Source of the DNA: DATKPE01 sp035524335
GTDB taxonomy: Bacteria > Bacteroidota > Ignavibacteria > UBA10030 > SZUA-254
Direction of reading: 5' to 3'
Assembly (NCBI GenBank): GCA_035524335.1
Contig: DATKPE010000008.1
Span: 19,100 to 83,099 of the forward strand
Length of the DNA: 64,000 nt
Part shown: one piece after another, positions 54,133 to 62,428 of the stretch
Layout: every line of letters starts with the position of its first letter
Position numbering within the stretch: the stretch's first letter is position 1
The notes under the pieces: model-generated
What the model saw: only the letters and a program-made list of their open reading frames with translations
The model's database searches: none
What the model was told of the DNA's origin: nothing
Program-made: the position numbers and the translations under genes

Positions 54133-55298
54133 ATACCGGCTTTCCCCATCATTCCAGGAAAGGAAAGAAGATGAGAATGTTTCATCTTACACGGACATTC
54201 TTCACCCTTCACAGTTGGCTCGGCTTGTTCAACGGACTCTGGCTGCTGATTCTGGGCATCAGCGGCTCTCTGCTTGTCTATACGATGGAGCTTGACAAAT
54301 GGATAAACAAGGATATTTTAACGGTGCCGGCCGGCGAACACCGGTTGCCGTTAAATACCCTCTACGACATCGTCCGCGCTAAATATCCGCAGGCCGACGG
54401 CGCCAACATCACACGATTCCCCGTAGCGGAAACCGACTGCATAAGTTTCAGGGCGTACGTCAATGACGGAAACAAACCCATGAAAGATTGGTATGAGAAT
54501 TATCACGTGGATATCAATCCCTATACCGGAAAGATATTACGCGCCGGGTCTGACACCGATATTCGAAGTTCGTTCCTGATGTGGTCGGGCGAATTTCACT
54601 GGTGCTTAAATTACGGGGAAGTCGGAGAATTGATCGTTACCATCGCTGGAATACTTCTCTTCATCAACATACTGACGGGAATAATCATTTATAGGAAATA
54701 TTTTTTTCGCGTTCTTCTTTTCCGCGCACCCGTCCAATGGCGTAATTGGAGAACCGGAATGTCGGGACTCCACCGCTATATTGGCGTGTGGTCGATCATC
54801 CTCAACATCCTCATTTTTTACAGCGGCTTACAAATGACCTGGGGTGTTTTCAATAAGAGCGGATGGGAGCCTCCTGTGGCGACGCCAAGAAACACCGAGC
54901 CGTACGCAAGTATCGACACTATGGTTGCGAAGGTACAGGCCATCTATCCCGGTTTTGAATACCGCTATTTTTATGTCCCGTTTAACAAAGTTATTGAGAA
55001 CGGAGTAAACACCGCTCAGGCGATAGCAATGGGGTGGATCCCCGGCACTCCCACCATAGTTCCGCTCAGCAGCAGCATGGTCAATTTCAACATTAACACT
55101 GGCGAGGTCATGAGCACAACCAATGCGAACGAGGAACTTCGGAAGATGAACCTATGGGATCAATTCAATTACGTTGCATTTAGTTTTCATGCGGGGACGT
55201 TTGCCGGCGAATTTTCGCGTGTGCTGTATGTCGTTATGGGATTAACTCCGGCATGTCTCGCCATAAGCGGATTTTTGCTTTGGTGGAGAAGAAAATGA
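54129..55298 (+). CDS. PepSY-associated membrane protein
   Basis: 389 residues (375 from the ATG at 54171, which has a better AAAGGAAAG site). Four membrane helices: about 28-55, 180-202, 228-250 and a C-terminal one ending FLLWWRRK. The first helix pair carries HSWLGLFNGLWLLILGISGS, matching the PepSY_TM family (PiuB-like) found with siderophore receptors. Periplasmic PepSY parts lie between (VDINPYTGKILRAG, and FNINTGEVM). It is translationally coupled to the receptor and probably reduces or releases metal from the imported complex. Confidence 0.87.
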   Translation: MNTGFPHHSRKGKKMRMFHLTRTFFTLHSWLGLFNGLWLLILGISGSLLVYTMELDKWINKDILTVPAGEHRLPLNTLYDIVRAKYPQADGANITRFPVAETDCISFRAYVNDGNKPMKDWYENYHVDINPYTGKILRAGSDTDIRSSFLMWSGEFHWCLNYGEVGELIVTIAGILLFINILTGIIIYRKYFFRVLLFRAPVQWRNWRTGMSGLHRYIGVWSIILNILIFYSGLQMTWGVFNKSGWEPPVATPRNTEPYASIDTMVAKVQAIYPGFEYRYFYVPFNKVIENGVNTAQAIAMGWIPGTPTIVPLSSSMVNFNINTGEVMSTTNANEELRKMNLWDQFNYVAFSFHAGTFAGEFSRVLYVVMGLTPACLAISGFLLWWRRK

Positions 55299-55402
55299 CA
55301 TCTGCAATTGTCCACGGCTCGTGATCAAAGCGTTAGCATGATGTGGCAAGCGTTACCAACAAAGCTCACGGCGTTTTCACCTCAAGATGAAGGATGTACA
55401 AG

Positions 55403-55912
55403 ATGAGAACCGCGTTCAGATTATTGACCGCTTTTACTGCCCTTTCTCTTTTATTCACACAATGTAGAGATGCGCGCATTATGAAAGGAAATCAGGCGCC
55501 TGAATTCATTGCGAAGAGCATCGATGGAAACGAGGTAAGGCTTTCTTCTTACCGCGGAAAAATTGTTGTCGTGCTCTTTTGGGCAAGTTGTTGTACCGAT
55601 TTCACTGTTGCATTTCCTCGGTTGCAAAACGCTTATCAAGAGTTGATGTCCGATGACTTTGTCTTGGTCACCGTAAACGTCGGAGAAACAAAATCTATCG
55701 CAAAAATCGCCGCAAACCTTCAGGGCATGAAGATTCCGATTCTTCTGGACGAACAATCGGAAATAGCAAGGCTCTATGCAATAACGTCGATCCCGGTCGC
55801 CTTCATCATTTCAAAGGACGGTAAGGTTGCAGATATACTCCTCGGCTGGCCAAGCGAGAAATATCTCCGCAATAGTATTAACAGGCTGCGCTCCGAAGGA
55901 AAGGACGGATAA
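55403..55912 (+). CDS. TlpA/peroxiredoxin-like thioredoxin-fold lipoprotein with altered active site
   Basis: 169 residues from ATG 55403 (AAGG 9 bp upstream). Signal with lipobox LLFTQC (Cys21). Thioredoxin-like fold: GNQAPEFIAKSIDG, VVVLFWASCCTDF, and ITSIPVAFIISKDGKV with the cis-Pro. The usual WCxxC is replaced by vicinal Cys63-Cys64 with Phe at the resolving position, so it is unlikely to be a classical thiol reductase. A Cu(I)-binding or disulphide-exchange role (Sco-like by analogy) is possible. One base separates its stop from the NosL-like gene. Confidence 0.82.
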   Translation: MRTAFRLLTAFTALSLLFTQCRDARIMKGNQAPEFIAKSIDGNEVRLSSYRGKIVVVLFWASCCTDFTVAFPRLQNAYQELMSDDFVLVTVNVGETKSIAKIAANLQGMKIPILLDEQSEIARLYAITSIPVAFIISKDGKVADILLGWPSEKYLRNSINRLRSEGKDG

Positions 55913-55913
55913 T

Positions 55914-56417
55914 ATGAGACTCAGACCATCGATTCGGGCAATAGCAATTGTCATCTGTATTCTTGTTCAGCACCCTGCATCTTCGGCCCAAACAACATGC
56001 GGCCCAAAAGAGCCGGGTACCAGGGATAAATGCCCTGTCTGTGGAATGTTTGTTCAAAAATATCCTCGCTGGTGGTCTGAAATCTTATTTGCTGACGGAA
56101 CATGCCGGTTCTTTGATGGCCCGAAAGACATGTTCAAGTTCTATTTACGCCCCGGGAAATATGGCGGGTCGAATAAAAAAAAGATTTGCAAAATCTATGT
56201 CCGCGACTATTATTCGCTCAATTGGCTGGATGCACAAGACCCGTTTTACGTCATCGAAAGCGACATCGATGGTCCCATGGGCCGTGAACTGGTTCCCTTA
56301 AAATCAGCAGAGGATGCCCAAGAATTCAAGGATGACCATCACGGCACAAGGGTTTTGCGTTTCAACGATGTCGACTGGGAACTCGTGTTAAGACTCTCGC
56401 TTGGAGAGAATATGTAA
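55914..56417 (+). CDS. NosL-family copper chaperone-like protein (first)
   Basis: 167 residues, start ATG 55914. Signal peptide ends SSAQ. The copper-binding core is Cys40-x2-Cys43-Gly-Met45 (CPVCGMFV), followed by WSEILFADGTCRFFDGPKDMF and, near the end, GRELVPLKSAEDAQEF. NosL delivers Cu(I) to nitrous-oxide reductase in denitrifiers. No nosZ is present here, so a more general copper-delivery role is inferred. Followed by a second NosL-like gene. Confidence 0.85.
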   Translation: MRLRPSIRAIAIVICILVQHPASSAQTTCGPKEPGTRDKCPVCGMFVQKYPRWWSEILFADGTCRFFDGPKDMFKFYLRPGKYGGSNKKKICKIYVRDYYSLNWLDAQDPFYVIESDIDGPMGRELVPLKSAEDAQEFKDDHHGTRVLRFNDVDWELVLRLSLGENM

Positions 56418-56462
56418 TTATTAATCCACTCATCCGTCAGCGTGTTCGAAAGGACAAGTAAC

Positions 56463-56963
56463 ATGCGAACGCTATCAATGATATTTGCAATACTGCTGGT
56501 TGCGGTCAGCGCTCAATATCTCATCGCGCAAAACAAATCCGATATCCTTAAACCTGAATTTGGGAGCAAAATCGGCGAGTGCCCTCTTTGCGGTATGGAT
56601 GTATTCGAAAATATGCTGACCCGAACAGATCTTATTTATGGAGACACCATTAAGCATGCATGCTCACTGGGTTGTGCGGCAGAGATGAACAAGGAATCGC
56701 ACTACGATACAATACTCGTTCACGACTGTGAGACCATGAGGATGGTGCCGGCAACGGATGCGTACTTTGTCTTCGGAAGCAGGTTGATCCCTGCCAGAGC
56801 TATGATGGCTGCGGTACCGTTTGCCTCCAGACAAAGCGCGGAGCAATTTCAACGACTTCATGGCGGCACAGTTGTGGCGGGTAAGGAGGCATTCGAAACT
56901 GCCGCTGCAATTGTGCGGGAGCGCATGGAAGCCAAAAAGAAATCTTCTGATAAGAAAAATTAA
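56463..56963 (+). CDS. NosL-family copper chaperone-like protein (second)
   Basis: 166 residues, start ATG 56463 with AAAGGA upstream. Signal peptide ends YLIAQ. CPLCGM at 40-45 occupies the same positions as in the preceding NosL-like protein, then GDTIKHACSLGCAAEM with two extra Cys, and AYFVFGSRLIPARAMMAAVPF, which matches the NosL C-terminal half. The C-terminus is Lys-rich. The two NosL-like proteins share little sequence beyond the motif, so they are not a recent duplication. Confidence 0.8.
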   Translation: MRTLSMIFAILLVAVSAQYLIAQNKSDILKPEFGSKIGECPLCGMDVFENMLTRTDLIYGDTIKHACSLGCAAEMNKESHYDTILVHDCETMRMVPATDAYFVFGSRLIPARAMMAAVPFASRQSAEQFQRLHGGTVVAGKEAFETAAAIVRERMEAKKKSSDKKN

Positions 56964-56974
56964 ACTGCGAATCT

Positions 56975-57286
56975 ATGACTACTCATCCCTCGAAGATCGG
57001 CACAGCCATCATCTTGTTATTCATTGTCGAAGTGGCGCTTTTTGCCGGATTGCTGTACCACGATCGGTTTCGAACAGAACAAGCACAGCGGCTGCAAGAT
57101 GAATCTGGTGTTATGCAAGCGCTCCGGCTCACCGATCTCTGTCTGGCAACGGAATCCCGGCATATAAGAAATATCGCCCTGCCGGATCTGATGGCACCGT
57201 TCCAGGACGTGCCGGGGTACTATGACCATTTTCCCTCTTCGACATTTTTGAAGCCGCCCAAAGGGATCGGAGGATTCAGCAGATGA
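56975..57286 (+). CDS. Small membrane-anchored protein of the copper cluster, unknown
   Basis: 103 residues. One N-terminal helix (about 9-28) followed by an extracytoplasmic part with RLTDLCLATESRHIRNIALP, DLMAPFQDVPGYYDHF and a Gly/Lys-rich end. A single Cys, several His and Tyr. No family recognised. Its stop overlaps the start of the ABC permease (ATGA), so it is part of the transporter unit. Confidence 0.65.
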   Translation: MTTHPSKIGTAIILLFIVEVALFAGLLYHDRFRTEQAQRLQDESGVMQALRLTDLCLATESRHIRNIALPDLMAPFQDVPGYYDHFPSSTFLKPPKGIGGFSR

Positions 57287-58449
57287 GTCGATGGATTAAT
57301 ATCCTCGGGTTCACCGCTCTCCTTCTGAAGAGATATTGGCGAAGCACGCTTAGCCTTATTGTCGTGTATTCCATTATCGTTTTCGCCTTCGCAAGTGTCC
57401 TGATGTTCATCCAATCACTCTCGTATGAGTCCGGAATTGTTTTGCGCTCACTGCCCGACGTGTGGGTTCAACGTGTCATCGGCGGACGTCTTGTTCCCAT
57501 CGACAATGACGTGACGGCCGGACTGGCGAAAATCCGTGGAGTCAGCTGCGTTCATCAACGAGTTTGGGGTTACTATTTTGATGAAGGCACTGGAGGAGTA
57601 TTCACAATCGTGGGTTCAGATTCGATTCCTGACGGTCTCACCATGTTGGCCGGCAAAGGTTTAACATCCTTTGATACAGCGGGTGTTGCTGTTTGCGGAA
57701 CCGGATACCTTGAGTTGCATGGCGTTTCGATAGGGTCAGATATAATTTTTACCGATACTGAAAGACATCTCCGCACACTGCGAATAACCGGTGTTTTTAC
57801 TTCCTCATCGGATCTCATAACAAGGGATCTCATTGTTGTTCCATATGGAGAGGCCCGACGTCTCCTTGGCATCGGGAACACGTCCTCGACGGATATTGCC
57901 ATAGATGTGACAAATCCGGACGAGGTAGAGACAGTGGTCAGAAAGATCAGCCAACGGATCCCGAATGTGCGGGTAGTGACCAGAGAGCAGTTGATCTCAA
58001 CCTACCAATCCCTGTTCGGATATCGCGGGAGTCTGTTCTTGTTTGGCCTTATGATTTCATTGCTTGCTTTCGTGATTCTCGCATGGCAAAAGGCAGGCGG
58101 ACTTTCATCGAAGGAACAACGCGAGATTGGTATTCAGAAAGCGGTCGGATGGAGCATCCCTGATATTATGATACAGAAGTTTTGCGAAGGGACAATCATT
58201 TCGTTCAACGCAACTCTTCTCGGTCTGATTGCCGCCTATTGTCATGTATTTTTCTTCGGCGCCCCGCTCTTAAAGCCGTTCCTCGTTGGATGGTCGGTTG
58301 TGTTTCCCGGCTTTCATCTTCTATCGCACCTTGAACTGAGTTCGATCGTTCTCGTTTTTTTCCTCTCAGTGATTCCCTACCTTGCTGCGACCGTCGTTCC
58401 TTCATGGAAGGCAGCAATCAGCGATCCCGCGGAGATTATGCATGCCTGA
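57283..58449 (+). CDS. ABC transporter permease, FtsX/MacB-like
   Basis: 388 residues. N-terminal helix (SLIVVYSIIVFAFASVLMF), a periplasmic domain (about 60-250, VWVQRVIGGRLVPIDND, GVFTIVGSDSIPDGLTMLAG) and three C-terminal helices with the coupling sequence EQREIGIQKAVGWSIPDIM. Same general type as the permease at 39050 but different sequence. It is paired with the ATPase that starts 8 bp before its stop, and sits beside the NosL-like genes, so it may move a copper complex or a lipid-linked component. Confidence 0.87.
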   Translation: MSRWINILGFTALLLKRYWRSTLSLIVVYSIIVFAFASVLMFIQSLSYESGIVLRSLPDVWVQRVIGGRLVPIDNDVTAGLAKIRGVSCVHQRVWGYYFDEGTGGVFTIVGSDSIPDGLTMLAGKGLTSFDTAGVAVCGTGYLELHGVSIGSDIIFTDTERHLRTLRITGVFTSSSDLITRDLIVVPYGEARRLLGIGNTSSTDIAIDVTNPDEVETVVRKISQRIPNVRVVTREQLISTYQSLFGYRGSLFLFGLMISLLAFVILAWQKAGGLSSKEQREIGIQKAVGWSIPDIMIQKFCEGTIISFNATLLGLIAAYCHVFFFGAPLLKPFLVGWSVVFPGFHLLSHLELSSIVLVFFLSVIPYLAATVVPSWKAAISDPAEIMHA

Positions 58450-59134
58450 AAAGATTATCGTAGCCGACAATATTATCAAGATTTTTGATGAAGGGCAGCC
58501 GAATGAAGTGCGTGCCGTGCAAAGTGTAAGTCTTTGCGTTTTTGAAGGAGAGATAGTGGCGTTTCGCGGTCCATCGGGTTCGGGAAAAACAACCCTCCTC
58601 TCTCTTCTTGGGTGCATGTGTAAACCAACGTCGGGCGAAATCATCGTATGCGGAGAGCGCATTACCAAATGGTCGGAACATTTCTTAACGATGTTCAGAC
58701 GAAAGCATATAGGATTTGTTTTCCAGAATTTTAATCTCATCGAACACCTCACGGCGTACCAGAACATCACTGTTCCGGCGATACCCCTGGGACTATCTTT
58801 CCACGAAATGAATTTGCGTGTACACAAATGGGCGGAAATTCTTCGGGTAGATCACCGGCTGGCGTTCCCAATCAATTTGCTTTCCGGGGGAGAAATACAA
58901 CGTGTTGCCATCGCGCGAGCATTAGTTGCGGAGCCGGAACTTATTTTCGCCGACGAGCCGACAGCACATCTCGACACGAAGCTCTCGAATGAACTTATTG
59001 AAATCTTCAGCAATTTAAAAGATTATGGTAAAACTCTGCTGATCGCCACCCATGACCCTATCGTTTACGGATCGAAAATTGTCTCCCGGATAATAGATTT
59101 CCGCGACGGGCATATTGTTGAGTCGGGTGCCTGA
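58442..59134 (+). CDS. ABC transporter ATP-binding protein (LolD/MacB type)
   Basis: 230 residues. Walker A GPSGSGKT (43-50), Q-loop GFVFQNFNLIEHLT, signature LLSGGEIQRVAIARAL, Walker B ELIFADEPTAHLD, switch His in LIATHDPIV. The start overlaps the permease stop. It is followed by the membrane protein at 59137 after 2 bp. Confidence 0.93.
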   Translation: MPEKIIVADNIIKIFDEGQPNEVRAVQSVSLCVFEGEIVAFRGPSGSGKTTLLSLLGCMCKPTSGEIIVCGERITKWSEHFLTMFRRKHIGFVFQNFNLIEHLTAYQNITVPAIPLGLSFHEMNLRVHKWAEILRVDHRLAFPINLLSGGEIQRVAIARALVAEPELIFADEPTAHLDTKLSNELIEIFSNLKDYGKTLLIATHDPIVYGSKIVSRIIDFRDGHIVESGA

Positions 59135-59136
59135 CG

Positions 59137-60165
59137 ATGATCAGGGATTCGTGGATTATATCTCTTTTGCTGTCGGAATTTATCAGCCTAGTTCTCATTT
59201 TTAGTGCAGCGATCCTGGCAATTCGTATCGCCAGGAAATGGAATATCTCTTCAAGTGCAAAGGAACAACTTGTCCTTGAACGCAAAAGTTACCTTGTTTC
59301 AACCATAATGATGTATGTGTTCTCGTTTGAAATGGTCTCGATGTGGCTGTTTGTCATCATCGTCAATGATCATCTTCCCCCCATCATCAAAGGGGCAATG
59401 TGCGGCACCGGGTCGCTCAATGCCAACCAATTCGGCTGGATTGTATTGGACCTGAAAAGTGCGGAGTTTGTTTTCCTGGCACTATGGCTTATACTTCACC
59501 ATTTGGACCGAAAAATTCCAGAGTACCCGCTAACCCGCGAAAAAAATATTTTTCTCCTCTTGCTCGCTCCATTGGTCTGTATCGCCTTTACGATAGAAGC
59601 TTTATACTTCTCGACCATCAATCCCAATATTATTACCACGTGTTGCAGCATTACCTTCGATACCACTGCCGCAGGTTCCTCTTCAGTGGGAATCTTCTCA
59701 GCCATACCGGAAGGAATAATCGTTAGGATGTTTTATGGACTGAGCGTGGCAGCCTTAATGACCGATGGGCTGGTACTGTATTCGAAGCGTTGGATGCGTA
59801 CGACGGGGTATGTACTCGCTCCAATAACCGGAGTCGCGCACTTCATTATTGTATTTCTCGCGATAGTGCATCATTATGCAAAATATATTTATGGCATGCC
59901 AAATCATCACTGCCCATTCGATATGCTATGGAAAGAATACTATTTCGTTGGATATCTTATCTACGCACTCCTTTTTCTTTCGGTAATATCTTCATTAAGT
60001 ATCTGCGTGACAGGTCTTGCCAGAAGGAAACAAGTGATTCGTTTCGAAGCAACCTCGCTCTCCCGCAAAGCCGCAATTTGGAACGCCGGATCGACAGTTG
60101 CTTTATTTGTTCTTCTGGTATGCGTAGAATGGATTTGGAATGCTGCAGCGCTACAGATACAGTGA
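59137..60165 (+). CDS. Multi-pass membrane protein of the copper cluster, no recognised family
   Basis: 342 residues with about eight predicted helices. Conserved-looking metal-ligand candidates are Cys89 in GAMCGTGSLNANQFGW, Cys169-Cys170 in ITTCCSITFD, and N-H-H-C-P-F-D (256-262) in a loop before KEYYFVGY. His244/His245 face the membrane near HHYAKYIYGMP. Such paired Cys/His sites in loops between helices suggest copper transfer across the inner membrane. It is the last gene of the operon, 2 bp after the ATPase. I do not recognise a named family. Confidence 0.6.
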   Translation: MIRDSWIISLLLSEFISLVLIFSAAILAIRIARKWNISSSAKEQLVLERKSYLVSTIMMYVFSFEMVSMWLFVIIVNDHLPPIIKGAMCGTGSLNANQFGWIVLDLKSAEFVFLALWLILHHLDRKIPEYPLTREKNIFLLLLAPLVCIAFTIEALYFSTINPNIITTCCSITFDTTAAGSSSVGIFSAIPEGIIVRMFYGLSVAALMTDGLVLYSKRWMRTTGYVLAPITGVAHFIIVFLAIVHHYAKYIYGMPNHHCPFDMLWKEYYFVGYLIYALLFLSVISSLSICVTGLARRKQVIRFEATSLSRKAAIWNAGSTVALFVLLVCVEWIWNAAALQIQ

Positions 60166-60229
60166 GAGCTCAAAATATATTCACATTTTGAATTCTCGGT
60201 AAGCGGAAATCTTACATTGAAAATACCTG

Positions 60230-60668
60230 TATCTGAGTTTGTCGTGGAACAACGTCAGACGCTCTTTAAACTTTCCCCGTGGCGCACCGTTTCCCTTTTC
60301 CCGCATCGCTAGTGTCCCCGGATCAACGGCCAATTCCTTACCTCATTTCCTCAGATTCACCCCCTTCTGAATTCTGTCCTGTTTGATTCTTTCGACAGCC
60401 TGGCTGGGTGGCTTTGCAATGGAACGTATCCAAGAAATTTGATTAATTTGGGCAATAGAATTGGCCCTGGGCTCGTTCGGTTCTTCTCCCAGTTGGTAAC
60501 GGTCGGGGTGGTTGCGTTGACTAACGCCGCAACATCCTTCTGATGTATTCCAAGTCCGGACCGCCGATTCCGACTATGGTCTCCCCAGGTTTTGAGATGG
60601 TGAGGATAAGCAGGATTACGAGGTTCTGGAGGTTTGAGGGTCAGGTGTGTAAATGGCACCGCAACCAT
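60230..60668 (-). pseudogene. Two-HTH (XRE-type) regulator, copy D, frameshifted
   Basis: ATG 60668-60666, MVAVPFTHLTLKPPEPRNPA, HTH one (HQKDVAALVNATTPTVTNWE), LPKLIKFLGYVPLQS. A frame change near 60400 follows, then VERIKQDRIQKGVNLRK, a stop, GKELAVDPGTLAMREKGN and KFKERLTLFHDKLRYR. Both HTH domains are traceable, so the copy was full-length before decay. Its start codon overlaps the first bases of a yifB fragment, as in copy B. Confidence 0.85.
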
Positions 60669-60757
60669 GTTTCTGCGGAAACTTCACTGATCCTCCAAAA
60701 GAATGCGCCCGCACTCCCCTGCAGATTCAGAAGGAGATGTCAAAGATCTCGCATTGA
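60665..60757 (+). pseudogene. yifB fragment (internal), starting at the NPCxCG motif
   Basis: Reads PCFCGNFTDPPKECARTP then LQIQKEMSKISH and a stop. It matches residues 352-381 of the intact YifB almost exactly (PCFCGNFTDPSKECTCTP, LQIQKYMAKIS). Very close to the local yifB in DNA as well. The 5' edge is again the Pro352 codon. Its 3' edge abuts a truncated epimerase gene on the other strand. Confidence 0.87.
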
Positions 60758-60764
60758 CAATTAT

Positions 60765-60888
60765 CTGCACTGCTGACTCCGGTGCGGTCCCGGACAAGGC
60801 AGCGCACGGTGTGTCCTGCTTCCCGAAGCCGCGGCACCAGACGGCGTCCGACGTACCCCGTACATCCGAGCACCAGAATCACTGCCAT
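60765..60888 (-). pseudogene. NAD(P)-dependent epimerase/NmrA-like gene, 5' stub
   Basis: From ATG 60888 the minus strand reads MAVILVLGCTGYVGRRLVPR and then LREAGHTVRCLVRDR, the Rossmann start of an atypical short-chain dehydrogenase (GxTGYVGxxL). After about 41 codons the frame runs into the yifB fragment and similarity is lost. It sits 25 bp after the lipocalin gene, so it was probably the second gene of a lipocalin-epimerase operon cut by recombination. Confidence 0.7.
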
Positions 60889-60913
60889 GCCGGTATTTCC
60901 GGGGCGCGGCTCC

Positions 60914-61468
60914 TCATTTTATCGTCTGTTGCGTTTTGATGATCGTGGAGATGTCATAACCTTGCGCGGTTACCCGTGCGAGGATCTGCGTGAGAGTGTC
61001 GCTCTCCATAACCGGCGTCCTCGCAAGCACCCAGAGGTATTCGCGCTTCGGCTCACCGATAACTGCGTAGCTATAATCCGCAGCAAGGTCGATAATCCAA
61101 TAATCTCCCCAGACAAAAGGAAGAAACGATAAGAATGACGGCGCAAAACGAACCTTCAGCTTCGAAACGGGTTCGTCATCCCCGGCCCGTTTCGCCAGGC
61201 CTTCAGCCTCGGTCGTGTCACCATGTTCTTTGCGGCAGCGGTTAACGACTTTCATCTCCCCGTCGTCAAGCAGGATATAGGTCGCGGTGACATCCCCTGC
61301 GCAATCGTTCTGAAACCTGTTGGGCAGCCGGGCAATCTCGAACCAGGTGCCGGTATACTGCTTCAGATCCACTGATGTCACCACCCTCAGCGGCAACCGT
61401 GAGCTCTCCTGTGCAGAGGCGAACGTCGTAAAAGTGAGCACAATGATGATATACAATACCGATTTCAT
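60914..61468 (-). CDS. Blc-type bacterial lipocalin
   Basis: 184 residues. Signal peptide ends FASAQ, without a lipobox Cys, so periplasmic rather than lipid-anchored. The lipocalin signature GTWFEIARLPNRFQ, a GDYWIIDLAADYSYAVIG stretch and REYLWVLARTP are the three conserved regions. Binds lipids or other hydrophobic ligands. Typical partners are epimerases of the kind left as a stub just downstream. Confidence 0.92.
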   Translation of the reverse strand: MKSVLYIIIVLTFTTFASAQESSRLPLRVVTSVDLKQYTGTWFEIARLPNRFQNDCAGDVTATYILLDDGEMKVVNRCRKEHGDTTEAEGLAKRAGDDEPVSKLKVRFAPSFLSFLPFVWGDYWIIDLAADYSYAVIGEPKREYLWVLARTPVMESDTLTQILARVTAQGYDISTIIKTQQTIK

Positions 61469-62171
61469 TTTTACTCCCGTCGCTTCTCGTTCTGTTTATT
61501 TTTGTAAGATATTTTGGAATGTCTGAAAACGCAGCATATCGCCGGCTTCTCTCAATCATTTCGGCACAACCCGCCGTCCGGAAGCCGGAGCGCGATCAGA
61601 TTCCACAGCGCAGGCATGACCCGACAGCGAAGGTTTTGACGAAGCCGGGCCTCTTCCCGCACGAAAGCGCGTTTGGAATTGACACGGCTTTCAAGAATAA
61701 CATCATTTAACCGGCAATTCAACGAATGCCGCCGGGTAATTGTCCAGTTCACCTGATGACAGCGTCCGGACGTTCGTAAGAGATCATGCACGAACAGATC
61801 GTTTTCGTACCCTGTCGTTCTGTGCGGACAGCAGGAGATGAGGATGATCTATTGGAAGCATGACCCTGCAGTCATGCACCAGGATGCGGTTCCTGCAGCA
61901 ATTTTTTGATAAGACGACTGCCGATAAGTTTCGCGCCGCCGGCAGCGATGATCCTCATGAGTTCTCCGCGGCCTGAATTGCTTCTTCAGTATCACAATGC
62001 CGTGTTTCATCCCGCGAGAGAACAAGGTGCTTTGATTTCACCCCGGCGGAAATAATATGATTCAATCAATAAAGGGGGTTGCTTCCCTGTGCGGAACTGC
62101 ATCATCATAACGATGACTAACTTGAATGCGACGCCCACCGAAATGAGCGCCGCACTCAAGAATTCATCTCT
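61469..62171. other. 703-bp region holding only gene relics
   Basis: No intact gene. The minus strand between about 61690 and 61790 reads LSSGELDNYPAAFVELPVK before a stop, which looks like the end of a lost gene. The stub at 61872-61958 is another relic. The rest shows no recognisable coding or RNA structure. Confidence 0.45.
61872..61958 (-). pseudogene. Second epimerase-like 5' stub
   Basis: 28 codons reading MRIIAAGGAKLIGSRLIKKL then LQEPHPGA and a stop. It resembles the N-terminus of NAD-dependent epimerases (GGTGxIGSRL), with the second Gly of the dinucleotide motif lost. Differs from the stub at 60765-60888, so it is a separate broken gene. Confidence 0.5.
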
Positions 62172-62384
62172 TTATTTCGTGGTGGTTTTTTGACCCTGGA
62201 TCGATTTCCAGGCGATCACATAATACATCGCCGAAATTCCCACCAGCGCATAGACGATGCGACTCAGAGTCGACATCTGCCCGAAGAGCGTCGCCACAAG
62301 ATCAAAGTTCAGGAATCCCACCAGACCCCAGTTCAGCCCGCCGACGACGAGCAGGATTGCGATAAGAACATTCATTGATTTCAT
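62172..62384 (-). CDS. DUF378-family small membrane protein
   Basis: 70 residues with two helices (LIAILLVVGGLNWGLVGFL, LSRIVYALVGISAMYYVIAW) joined by NFDLVATLFGQMS. The GGLNWGLVGF and FDLVATLFG motifs define DUF378 (unknown function). AAAGGAA precedes the ATG. Tail is Lys/Thr-rich. Confidence 0.9.
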   Translation of the reverse strand: MKSMNVLIAILLVVGGLNWGLVGFLNFDLVATLFGQMSTLSRIVYALVGISAMYYVIAWKSIQGQKTTTK

Positions 62385-62428
62385 GATGCGTGTTCCTTTA
62401 TGATATGATGATGGTTGATTACGTTTGA

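Noticed and set aside
55914..56963. Denitrification (nitrous-oxide reductase) gene cluster
   Set aside because: Two NosL-like genes are present but no nosZ, nosD or nosR. The ABC permease is of FtsX type, not NosY type.
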